From: JAFDZV01 sp048594725
GTDB taxonomy: Bacteria > Bacteroidota > Ignavibacteria > OLB7
Assembly (NCBI GenBank): GCA_048594725.1
Contig: JBMDXA010000025.1
Location: 1-49,161, forward strand
Direction: 5' to 3'
Length of the DNA stretch: 49,161 nucleotides
Positions within the stretch are counted from its first letter, which is position 1, and every line of letters begins with the position of its first letter. Position numbers and translations under genes: made by a program. The notes under the pieces were generated by a model. It searched no databases, had not been told where the DNA came from, and worked only from the letters and a program-made list of their open reading frames with translations. Below, in pieces: positions 34,752-42,664 of the stretch.

Positions 34752-34770
34752 ATACGTAAAAAGTACGTAT
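34752..34770. promoter_or_regulatory. Perfect inverted repeat, putative operator
   Basis: ATACGTA (34752-34758) is mirrored by TACGTAT (34764-34770) around AAAAG. It sits between the divergent 34577 (minus) and 34903 (plus) starts. A dyad of this size suits a dimeric HTH regulator, for example the one encoded next door. The region 34578-34902 otherwise holds no gene I trust. Confidence 0.55.
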
Positions 34771-34902
34771 CCATCCTGGCAGCGGCATTACGTAGAATCC
34801 CCGTGGCGGTTATCCCTGCTTCTGCTCCCCGATCGTTGCACGGGAGAGGCGGCGCCTGCAAGCCCGCGGCCGGTTTCTGTTACATCCGACAGCATCTACA
34901 CC

Positions 34903-36657
34903 ATGGCATCCGACAAGAATCCCGACAGCAGCGCCACGATCCGGGCGCGACTCCAGATAGCCGGCGATCCGAAGGCGAAACTCAGGGTGATCCTCTCGGC
35001 GCTCCGGCATCTGATGGAACCGGACCCGGCCTACGCCGCCGAACTGCTCCTTCAGGGACGCGAGCTGGCCGCCCGGCTCCGGAACACGGCGGCCGAAGCG
35101 TTCCTGTGCGAACATGCCGGCACGCTCCATCATCTCAACGCCCGGCAGGAACTCGCCTTCGATTCCTGGAAGACCGCCTACTCGCTCTTTCTGGAGAACG
35201 GCCTGGAGCATGATGCCTGCCGCGTGGCGCTTGCGCTGGCCGGAGGATACCGCGAGGGGGATGACGGGGGCATCCGCGAGGCCAGCCAGTGGCTTCTGGA
35301 GGCGCTGGAGTACAGCGGCGGGGATGATCTGCTGCGGGGGGAGGCGCTGGAGGCGCTCGGCCTGCTGTATCACTCCATCGGCGACTACCCCAGGGCGCTG
35401 GAGTATGTGATAGGCTCGTATAAATGCAGGGAACAGGCCGCCACGATCGGCGAGCCCTACCGCGCCGATCTGCTCGCCCGCACCCTCCACGCGCATGGCA
35501 CCATCTGCATCTCCATCAACGATCTGGCCTGTGCCGAGAGCACGTTCGCCGAGAGCCGGGAGCTGTTCCACAAGAGCGGCAATCGCCACGGGGAGGTGCA
35601 GGTTCTCTCCGATCTGGGCCATCTCTACTGCCTTATGGGACGGCTGCCGCTGGCGCTGGAATGCGGGCTGAAGGCGCTTCCCATCTATGAGGATCTCGGC
35701 GATCGCCATGGGCTGGGAAACACCCTGCATACCATCGGGCTGATCCTGGAGCAGCAGAAGGAGTTCGACAAGGCGGGGGAATATCACCTCAGCGCGCTCG
35801 ATACCCTCGAGCCCAACCGCCATCATAACCTGCGCGCCACCATCATCATGAGCATCGGCCACGTCTACGGCATGAGCGGCCATTACCACGATGCCCGCTT
35901 CGTCTACGAGCAGGGGCTGATGATCGCCTGCGATATCGGCGACAAGGGGCTTCAGCACCAGTTGCATCTGGCGCTGGCGAACGTGTACGAGGAACTCGGC
36001 GAGCTGAAGAATTCCCTGGCGCATCTTCGTACCTACACGCGGCTGCACCAGGAGCTCTCCGGGCGGGAACGCCAGAGGGCCATCGCCATGCTCCAGACCC
36101 AGTTCGATATCGACAAGGCCGAGCAGAAGCGGATGTTCTATCAGCGCAAGGTGGAGGATCTGGAGGCGGAGGTGCAGCGCAGGGAGAACCGGCAGACCGA
36201 GCTGATGTTCAGCCTGGAGCAGAAGAACCGGCTGATAAAATCTCTGAAAACCCTCCTGCGCTCCGTCAAGCAACAGGTACGGGAGATGGAAGGGGCCAGT
36301 GGCAAGCCGAAGGCCAGCAGGGCCGCCGCGGAGGTTACCGCAACGCTGAAGGAACTGGATGAATTCCTGAACGATCTCGACGCCAGCGACGGCGAGGAGG
36401 ATAGCTGGATAGAGCAGATGGGGAAGGAGGACCAGGAGTTTATCCGCAAGCTCTCCAGGTCCTGCCCGAAACTCACCAACGCCGAGCTGCCCATCTGCCT
36501 GCTCATCCGCCGCAATCAGTCCACCAAGCAGATCGCCTCGCATCGCAAGCTCGCGCAACGAACCGTCGAGACCCATCGGCTCAATATCCGCCGCAAACTC
36601 AAAAGCTGTTTCCCGGATATGGACGCCAATCTCACGACGTTCCTCTCGGCGATGTAG
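34903..36657 (+). CDS. TPR, coiled-coil and LuxR-type HTH regulator
   Basis: 584 aa from ATG 34903; in-frame upstream codons run through the putative operator and look non-coding. Residues ~40-385 form about eight TPR repeats (GEALEALGLLYHSIGDYPRA, EVQVLSDLGHLYCLMGRLPL). Residues ~386-465 are a long coiled coil (KVEDLEAEVQRRENRQTELM). The C-terminus (~520-570) is a LuxR/GerE-type HTH: LTNAELPICLLIRRNQSTKQ, IASHRKLAQRTVETHRLNIR. There is no membrane segment, unlike many Bacteroidota TPR-HTH regulators. It probably binds DNA as a dimer and senses via TPR contacts. Confidence 0.87.
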   Translation: MASDKNPDSSATIRARLQIAGDPKAKLRVILSALRHLMEPDPAYAAELLLQGRELAARLRNTAAEAFLCEHAGTLHHLNARQELAFDSWKTAYSLFLENGLEHDACRVALALAGGYREGDDGGIREASQWLLEALEYSGGDDLLRGEALEALGLLYHSIGDYPRALEYVIGSYKCREQAATIGEPYRADLLARTLHAHGTICISINDLACAESTFAESRELFHKSGNRHGEVQVLSDLGHLYCLMGRLPLALECGLKALPIYEDLGDRHGLGNTLHTIGLILEQQKEFDKAGEYHLSALDTLEPNRHHNLRATIIMSIGHVYGMSGHYHDARFVYEQGLMIACDIGDKGLQHQLHLALANVYEELGELKNSLAHLRTYTRLHQELSGRERQRAIAMLQTQFDIDKAEQKRMFYQRKVEDLEAEVQRRENRQTELMFSLEQKNRLIKSLKTLLRSVKQQVREMEGASGKPKASRAAAEVTATLKELDEFLNDLDASDGEEDSWIEQMGKEDQEFIRKLSRSCPKLTNAELPICLLIRRNQSTKQIASHRKLAQRTVETHRLNIRRKLKSCFPDMDANLTTFLSAM

Positions 36658-36663
36658 GGAGGC

Positions 36664-36748
36664 TCGATTTTAGATTTTCGATTTTGGATTTTCGATTGGG
36701 GGAGGGTGAGGGATTTTCGATTGACGATTTTGGATTTTCGATTGGGGG
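36664..36748. repeat. A/T-rich GATTTTCG/GATTTTGG repeat, two blocks
   Basis: Starting seven bases after the regulator stop, two blocks of GATTTTCGATTTTGG-type units each end in TTTTCGATTGGGGGA. This matches the runs at 28551, 37944 and 49014. Confidence 0.8.
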
Positions 36749-37044
36749 ATGAGATTTATGATTAACGAGAACGTTCGTGCTCGGTAGTCGGTGGTCCATT
36801 GCTGTTACACCGTAGGCGCTATCTGGGAATTACATTCCTGACGACCACGGACCACTGACAGCGGGCTTCAGCCCGCGAACTGACTACTGACTTTGCCCTG
36901 TGCCCGCATACGGACTGCCTACGTGTTTCCTACGTATTCGCAGATCCTTCCTCTGCATGCAGATTGCACCGTGATATCCTTGCCGGAAAGCGTTGCCGGA
37001 AAAGCGGGGCGGGATCTTTTTTCATGATACACGGGGGCCACAGC
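36749..37044. other. Gene-free spacer with hairpins
   Basis: No gene seen. GCGGGCT (36861-36867) pairs with AGCCCGC (36870-36876), a tight seven-base-pair stem. Near-complementary GTCGGTGGTCC (around 36787) and GGACCACTGAC (around 36849) could enclose a larger stem. The phrase GACTACTGAC near 36883 recurs near 28838 in the other repeat-bearing spacer. Confidence 0.4.
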
Positions 37045-37284
37045 ATGACCGACGATCAGCAGATAATAAATGCATTCGATGAGATCGACCGATCATTGAA
37101 GGCGCGCATGGGGGCCATGACGGCCGCCGAAACGATGACACGGGAGAATCTCTGCGATACCTATATGCATGTGCGGCCATGGCTGGAAACCATCATGCCG
37201 GTGGTGGGGAGGATCTCCTCCAGTCTCGCCTCGGTCATCCGGCTGTTGATGCGCATCGCCGATTCGGCATGCTCGATATCCTGA
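37045..37284 (+). CDS. Small hypothetical helical protein
   Basis: A 79-aa frame from ATG 37045 (MTDDQQIINAFDEIDRSLKA). It is predicted by eye to be mainly helical, with two amphipathic segments (NAFDEIDRSLKARMGAMTAA and PWLETIMPVVGRISSSLASV) and a hydrophobic terminus ending CSIS. Upstream in-frame ATGs exist at 36964 and 37024, but the conserved-looking part starts at MTDD. No family is recognised. It is convergent with the next gene. Confidence 0.5.
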   Translation: MTDDQQIINAFDEIDRSLKARMGAMTAAETMTRENLCDTYMHVRPWLETIMPVVGRISSSLASVIRLLMRIADSACSIS

Positions 37285-37356
37285 ACTGATATCCTGAACC
37301 CGCCACCGCACCCTCTCCGCACGCCATACCGGATGATGCGGGCCTGGCTATGATGG

Positions 37357-37385
37357 GGCCGGGGCGATACGGAAACGGCCCGGCC
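37357..37385. terminator. Hairpin between convergent small genes
   Basis: GGCCGGG (37357-37363) pairs with CCCGGCC (37379-37385). It lies between the plus-strand gene ending at 37284 and the minus-strand gene ending at 37440 and could serve both. Confidence 0.35.
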
Positions 37386-37439
37386 GCCACTGGCGGGCGA
37401 TCGGGCTGTTTCGGTGTTGCCGTTCTATGTTCGCATGCT

Positions 37440-37772
37440 CTACTGATTGTCCGCCGGGAACCACATCAGATGGTTGCCGGAGCGCTGGGCGACTGGGGAG
37501 AGCGACGATGTGCGCTGGAGTTCCGCCAGCTTCGCATGGCCGCTCTCGGAGAGCCGTGGGGCCGGAAGAGCGAAGCCGGTGGGAGAGTGCGGATCGAACA
37601 TGAAGCCGGATAATTCCACGTAGCCGAGCAGCATCGACCATTCACGAATCCAGTGGGCATGCGAGGCGGAATACGGCGCAAGGCGATCGGCCACATGATC
37701 TCCCTTGGCTTCCCGCAGGATCAGCTGGAGCAGTTCGGTGTACTCGGTATCGGACAGTCTGTGGACTGGCAT
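37440..37772 (-). CDS. Hypothetical protein, minus strand
   Basis: 110 aa read on the minus strand from ATG at 37772, which is preceded by GGAGG with five-base spacing. The sequence MPVHRLSDTEYTELLQLILR ... HAHWIREWSMLLGYVELSGF has regular helix periodicity, and the SESGHAKLAEL segment resembles the recognition region of small winged-helix-like proteins. I recognise no family. A plus-strand frame overlaps the same bases but lacks a ribosome-binding site and protein-like composition. Confidence 0.5.
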   Translation of the reverse strand: MPVHRLSDTEYTELLQLILREAKGDHVADRLAPYSASHAHWIREWSMLLGYVELSGFMFDPHSPTGFALPAPRLSESGHAKLAELQRTSSLSPVAQRSGNHLMWFPADNQ

Positions 37773-38386
37773 AAGGACCTCCATGAAGATGTTCGGATGG
37801 CAGGCGAACGCCATCCGGTAGACCCCTGGAGAGGGCAGTAATTGAGGGATAGAGTCGCCGTGTTCCCCTGTGAAGATGCTCGAACGGGTTGCACGGTGTT
37901 TTTGACCTTCGATAAGTTAGTCTCTCGTGGTGAAAGAAGCCAGAATTTTCGATTTACGATGCCCGATTTTTGCTCGTGCTGGTAGTGGCTGCGCGCCCCT
38001 GCGTTGCACATGTCTCACCGCCCATCTCCATCGGCAAAGCCCCGATCCCTGCGCCTCCCCGCCGTTCTTCGTTACCAACTCTCATCTTCCTTCGGTATAT
38101 TGCTCCCGTCCAGAGTTCTTTCAAGTGGTCCACACGCATTATCCATGCTCTGCCACACCGGGCTATCGTCTATCCCATCCAGATACGCCGATGCGGTGCA
38201 GTACACGATGACCAGCTCTTTCGGTTGGTGCCGGCCTGTTCAGTGAATGAGGAAGCGATTTCTCTCTCGAAGCATCACTGGCGTTCCGGCGGTACCGGAG
38301 ATGGGTATGCCTTCCCACGGAAGATGGATCACTGGCCCGGGGCCGACGGATGATCTCCGGCCTCCCCGGATCTATTCTCCGAAGTG
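37773..38386. promoter_or_regulatory. Upstream region of the chemosensory operon
   Basis: About 610 bases without a credible gene; a frame across 37970-38353 has no family features. It holds an A/T repeat (37944-37972: GATTTTCGATT, CCCGATTTTT) and a TATATTGC box (38096-38103) that may be the promoter of the chemosensory operon, leaving a leader of about 280 bases. Confidence 0.35.
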
Positions 38387-39937
38387 ATGATCCCATTCTC
38401 CCAACCCAGGTTCGGCGGCGACCTCCTGGTCCGTCTCCGCCGTCTTATCATCGAGCGTACCGGCATCTGCACAACCGACGACGCCTCGCTGGCCGCCGCC
38501 ATCGAGGAACGTTCGCGCGCGCTCAAGATCACCGAGCCCTACGATTACCTCCGGCTTCTGGCGGACGATGCCAGGGGGGAGGGGGAGGAATGGGGGCGGC
38601 TGGTGCTCCGCATCACCAACGGCGAAAGCTATTTCTTCCGCGATCACGGCCAGATAGCCCTGCTTCGCGAAACCATCCTTCCCGAAATCATCGCACGGCG
38701 CCGTCACGAACGGAAGCTCCGCATCTGGAGCGCAGGCTGCTCCACCGGCGAGGAGCCCTATTCCCTCGCCATCCTCCTTGCCGAACTCCTTCCCGATCTC
38801 TACGACTGGCGTATCACCCTTCTGGGCACCGATATCAACCCCGATTTTCTGGAGCGCGCCCGGCGCGGCAGCTTCGGCCAGTGGTCGTTCCGCATGGTGG
38901 AGCCCGGCATTCGCGCCCGCTATTTCCGCGAACGGAACGGGCAGTGGGAGCTGAACCCGGAGATACGCTCGCTGGTCACCTTCGACCGCCTGAATATCCT
39001 CAGCGATCCGATGCCCATGGGATGGACCGGCGGCCTCGGCTTCGATCTCATCGTCTGCCGCAACGTCTTCATCTACTTCGACCGCGATGCGATAGAGGAG
39101 GTGCTGGCGAAGTTCGCCGGCGCGCTGGACGAGCAGGGGGTGCTCATGACCGGCCACAGCGAACTGGCCGGCATCGATCTGAGCATGTTCATCACGCTCC
39201 GGTATCCCGGATCGATGATCTACCGCCGGGTCTCCCGCACAGGGAAGACCGCAGCTGCGCCGCCGCCGGCCCTCCCCCCGCAGCCCCCATCTCCTTCCAT
39301 CTCCGCGCCTTCGGCACCCCCCCGTACAGGAGGGTTTCCCGTGACGCTTCCGGAGGTACGGCTTCCGCCGATATCCCCTCCTGCAACCCCCTCCGTGGCT
39401 GCTCCGGTTTCCGCCGCCGTCACCGAACCCGCCGCCGATCCGGTGGCTCCGTTTCTGCGGGAGGCCGAAGGGCTTCTGCGGAGCGGGGCCTATGCCGAGG
39501 TGATCGGGCGGGGGGAGCCGCTTATCCGGGAGGTGCCGGGATCTGCCGCGCTCCGTTCCATCGTGGCGGTGGCCTACGCCAACCGCGGCGAGTACAGCCG
39601 AGCCGAGGAGGAGTGCCGCGCCGCGCTCCGGATCAGCAGCTTCGAAGTGATCCCCTACCATATCCTGGCGCAGATCGCCGAGGAGCGGGGGGATCGTGCC
39701 GAGGCGAAGAATCTGCTTCGCAAGGTTCTCTATCTGGCGCCGTCGTCGGTGGCGGCGCATCTGCATCTGGCCGATATCCACGATACCGAGGGGGACTCCG
39801 CGCGTGCCCGCACCGCCCGTGCCGCCGCGCTCGATATCCTCCGCTCTACCGATCCCGGGGCGGTCATCCCGATGATGGAGGAGTTCACCGTAGGTGAGCT
39901 GATCGATCATCTGGCCGGCCTGCTGGACGCCTCCTAA
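38387..39937 (+). CDS. cheR: CheR-type chemoreceptor methyltransferase with TPR tail
   Basis: 516 aa from ATG 38387 (GTG 38384 also possible). It methylates receptor glutamates using SAM. The N-terminal CheR helical domain includes LVLRITNGESYFFRD; the SAM site has WSAGCSTGEEPYSLA near 115-130, LLGTDIN and VCRNVFIYF near 223. A proline/alanine-rich linker (~288-350) leads to TPR-like repeats (~355-490: VAVAYANRGEYSRAEEECRA). CheR-TPR fusions such as FrzF occur in alternative chemosensory systems, where the TPR tail modulates receptor methylation. It opens the operon. Confidence 0.93.
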   Translation: MIPFSQPRFGGDLLVRLRRLIIERTGICTTDDASLAAAIEERSRALKITEPYDYLRLLADDARGEGEEWGRLVLRITNGESYFFRDHGQIALLRETILPEIIARRRHERKLRIWSAGCSTGEEPYSLAILLAELLPDLYDWRITLLGTDINPDFLERARRGSFGQWSFRMVEPGIRARYFRERNGQWELNPEIRSLVTFDRLNILSDPMPMGWTGGLGFDLIVCRNVFIYFDRDAIEEVLAKFAGALDEQGVLMTGHSELAGIDLSMFITLRYPGSMIYRRVSRTGKTAAAPPPALPPQPPSPSISAPSAPPRTGGFPVTLPEVRLPPISPPATPSVAAPVSAAVTEPAADPVAPFLREAEGLLRSGAYAEVIGRGEPLIREVPGSAALRSIVAVAYANRGEYSRAEEECRAALRISSFEVIPYHILAQIAEERGDRAEAKNLLRKVLYLAPSSVAAHLHLADIHDTEGDSARARTARAAALDILRSTDPGAVIPMMEEFTVGELIDHLAGLLDAS

Positions 39938-39976
39938 CCTATCTCTCACTAGACGCGCTTGCGCTGGTAGCACGGT

Positions 39977-41014
39977 ATGAACGATACCTCCTATCTCATC
40001 TTCACGCTGCACGGGGCACGCTACGGGGTTGCCGCCGATGCCGTGCTGGAGATATTCTCCCTTCCGGAACTTGCCCCGGCTCCTCTTGCCCCTCCCGATA
40101 TCGCCGGGCTGATCGACCTTCGCGGCACCATCATGCCGGTGGTGGATCTGCACGTGCGGTTCGGGCTCCCCTGGCGGCGCTATCTCCTCTCCGACAGCGT
40201 GATCGTGCTGGCGTACGAGGGGCGGCTGCTCGGCATCATGGTCGATGAGGTGCACGATGTGCGCCGTATCGGAACCTACGAGATGCAGCCCGTGCCGGAG
40301 TACGGCGATACGCCGGTGCCCGGCGGGCGCTTCGTGACGGCGCTGGCATCGGTGGGGGGGATCATCACCGCCATTGCCAGCCTGGAGCGGCTCTTCGGCA
40401 ATCTTCCCGATGAGCTCTCCTCCGCCGTGGAAGCGGCGAAGCCGGACGATACGCCGCAACGCCTCTCACCGGGATTCATCGATTCCATCGATCCGGCCGA
40501 TCTGGAAGCCTTCCGCTCGCGCCGCGATGCCCTGCGCGAGCGCCCCTCCGAGGCCGATGCGGCGCGCAGAACCTCGCTGGCGGTGGTCTCCTTCGGCGAT
40601 GAACTGTTCGGGATCGGGCTGGAGGCGGTGCGGGAGTTCGCCCAGTGCGGGGAGATAGCGGGCGTTCCCTGCTCCCCTCCGCATATCGTCGGGCTGGCAA
40701 ATCTTCGCGGCGATATCCTGACGCTGGTGGATATCCGGGGCATCCTCGGGATAGCCGCCGGCGAGCGGGAGGCCGTGCTGGATGTGGTGGTGGCGCAGGT
40801 GGGAGAGGGGAGAATCGGAATCGTGGTGGATGATATCGAGGGGGTGATCCATGTCCCCTCGGAGGCCATCCCCGGCTCCGCACGTTCCGCCAGGGGGAGC
40901 GAGAGCCCCTATGCTCCCGGATCGATCCTCCACGGCGACCATGTCATCACCCTGCTGGATATCCCCGCGATCATCAACAGCGGGGTGCTGGTCGTGGAGG
41001 AGGAGGTGGTCTAG
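39977..41014 (+). CDS. cheW: Tandem CheW adaptor protein
   Basis: 345 aa with two CheW domains. The first (~1-150) has YLIFTLHGARYGVAADAVLE then IAGLIDLRGTIMPVVDLHVR. The second (~195-340) has LAVVSFGDELFGIGLEAVRE then IVGLANLRGDILTLVDIRGI. The linker is acidic/arginine-rich. CheW couples chemoreceptors to CheA; a double CheW could bridge two receptor or kinase surfaces in one polypeptide. ATG 39977 lies 39 bases after cheR. No receiver domain follows, so it is not CheV. Confidence 0.93.
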   Translation: MNDTSYLIFTLHGARYGVAADAVLEIFSLPELAPAPLAPPDIAGLIDLRGTIMPVVDLHVRFGLPWRRYLLSDSVIVLAYEGRLLGIMVDEVHDVRRIGTYEMQPVPEYGDTPVPGGRFVTALASVGGIITAIASLERLFGNLPDELSSAVEAAKPDDTPQRLSPGFIDSIDPADLEAFRSRRDALRERPSEADAARRTSLAVVSFGDELFGIGLEAVREFAQCGEIAGVPCSPPHIVGLANLRGDILTLVDIRGILGIAAGEREAVLDVVVAQVGEGRIGIVVDDIEGVIHVPSEAIPGSARSARGSESPYAPGSILHGDHVITLLDIPAIINSGVLVVEEEVV

Positions 41015-41115
41015 GCTTCCGTGATGCCGGGCCGGTTGTCTGTGTCGGGCCTATCAAGAAAATTTCATCTGAATATCACTGCGGCGCCACGATCGCCGCA
41101 ACAGCGTTGAATACC

Positions 41116-42594
41116 ATGTTCAAATCAATCAAGCTGAAGCATCGCATCATCCTGGGATATTCCGTTCCCATTCTCATCATGTTCCTGGTGGCCGGGTTCT
41201 CCTACTACGCCGCCGAGCGGAGCCGTGCGGCGGCCAAGGAGGTTCACCGCGATTACGACATGCTCGTGCACGACGGGCATATCGTCGAGGCGGTGCTCCA
41301 GACCCAGCGCGGGGTGCGCGGCTTTATCATCACCGGCGACGAGAGCTTCCTGGAGCCGTTGATTGAAGGGCGCACCCGCTTTAGTGCCTCGATGAAGAAC
41401 CTGCGCCAGGATCTCGACCAGAACCTCACCGACGACCGCAAGCTGGCCGGGGACTGGGATGCCATCGAGTCGATGGTGCAGACGCAGCTCTTCCCCTGGC
41501 AGGACAGCGTTGTGGCGATACGCAGAGCTGGCGCCGACTCGGGGGCGCAGCGGGCAGCGGCGATGGTGCTGAACGGCTTCGAGCGCAAGATCGTCAACGA
41601 CGTCTACAGCTTCGTCAATACCGTGAACACCGCCCGCCGCCAGATACTCCAGCAGAACATGGAGGCGGGGGAGCGCGCGATGGACCAGGTGGAGGAGTTC
41701 ACCTTCTTCGGCGCGGGCATCGGGGCGATCGTTGCGCTGGTGGCCGGGGTGCTCATCTCCGGCGGCATCGTCAGAACCATCAACGATACGGTGAATTCCG
41801 TCTCCACCTCCTCCACCCAGATAGCCGCCACCATCGGCGAGCATGAGCGCACCGCCACGCAGCAGGCGGCTGCGGTCAACGAGACCTCCGCAACGATGGA
41901 CGAGCTGGGGGCAAGCTCGCGGCAGTCGGCCGAGCAGGCCGAGACCATCGCACATTCGGCCCGGCAGTCGCTGGCGCTTGCCGAGGGGGGCACCCGCACG
42001 GTGGCGCAGACCCTGGCGGCGATGACGCTGCTGAAGGAGAAGGTGGAATCGGTTGCCGAGCAGATCCTCCGTCTGAGCGAGCGCACCAGCCAGATCGGCA
42101 GCATCACCAATCTGGTGGGGGATCTGGCGAACCAGACCAACCTGCTGGCGCTGAACGCGGCTGTGGAGGCCGCACGCGCCGGCGAGCATGGCCGCGGGTT
42201 CGCGGTGGTGGCCGGCGAGATCAGGAAGCTGGCCGATCAGAGCAAGAAGTCCGCCGAGCGGATCAACGCGCTGGTGCTCGATATTCAGAAATCGACCAAT
42301 TCCACGGTGATGGCTACCGAGGAGGGAACCAAGACCGTGGAGGAGGGGATGCAGCTTGTCAGCAGGACCGGCGAGGCGTTCAACACCTCCGCCACCTCCA
42401 TCAACACGACGTTCGAAAGCATCCAGCAGATATCGCTCAACATGAACCAGCAGGCGCTTGCCATCAGGCAGGTGGTGGATGCCATGAACAGCCTGAACAC
42501 GGGGGCCAAGGAGACCGCCATCGGCATCACCCAGACCAAGGCCGGCGTGCAGTCGCTGGTGGATGCCACCGGCCGGCTGAAGGCGATCGTATGA
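41116..42594 (+). CDS. Methyl-accepting chemotaxis protein with CHASE3-like sensor, no obvious HAMP
   Basis: 492 aa from ATG 41116. TM1 is ~12-32 (RIILGYSVPILIMFLVAGFS). The periplasmic part contains TQRGVRGFIITGDESFLEPL, a CHASE3 hallmark. TM2 is ~196-217 (FFGAGIGAIVALVAGVLISG). The signalling domain has its hairpin tip at EIRKLADQSKKSAERI (~368) and the conserved VEAARAGEHGRGFAVVAGEI. After TM2 the sequence goes almost directly into the receptor coiled coil (TATQQAAAVNETSATMDELG), so a standard ~50-residue HAMP seems missing. Signal is unknown. Confidence 0.92.
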   Translation: MFKSIKLKHRIILGYSVPILIMFLVAGFSYYAAERSRAAAKEVHRDYDMLVHDGHIVEAVLQTQRGVRGFIITGDESFLEPLIEGRTRFSASMKNLRQDLDQNLTDDRKLAGDWDAIESMVQTQLFPWQDSVVAIRRAGADSGAQRAAAMVLNGFERKIVNDVYSFVNTVNTARRQILQQNMEAGERAMDQVEEFTFFGAGIGAIVALVAGVLISGGIVRTINDTVNSVSTSSTQIAATIGEHERTATQQAAAVNETSATMDELGASSRQSAEQAETIAHSARQSLALAEGGTRTVAQTLAAMTLLKEKVESVAEQILRLSERTSQIGSITNLVGDLANQTNLLALNAAVEAARAGEHGRGFAVVAGEIRKLADQSKKSAERINALVLDIQKSTNSTVMATEEGTKTVEEGMQLVSRTGEAFNTSATSINTTFESIQQISLNMNQQALAIRQVVDAMNSLNTGAKETAIGITQTKAGVQSLVDATGRLKAIV

Positions 42595-42664
42595 TGTGCT
42601 CTTGCGTTTTCCGTCCGCGGTATCGCAGGACGGCCTGCCGGATTATCACAGGGGAGGCTTTATC

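Noticed and set aside
34615..34902. Upstream extension of the TPR-HTH regulator
   Set aside because: It would be read through the inverted repeat and has unstructured composition; TPRs begin after ATG 34903. ATG 34717 cannot be fully excluded.
37350..37613. Plus-strand 87-aa frame
   Set aside because: It overlaps a minus-strand gene with a better start and ribosome-binding site, and looks like a shadow.
37970..38353. 127-aa frame upstream of cheR
   Set aside because: Composition and lack of motifs suggest chance; the promoter-like box lies inside it.
39977..41014. CheV (CheW plus receiver)
   Set aside because: The second half is another CheW domain, with no receiver Asp or Lys motifs.
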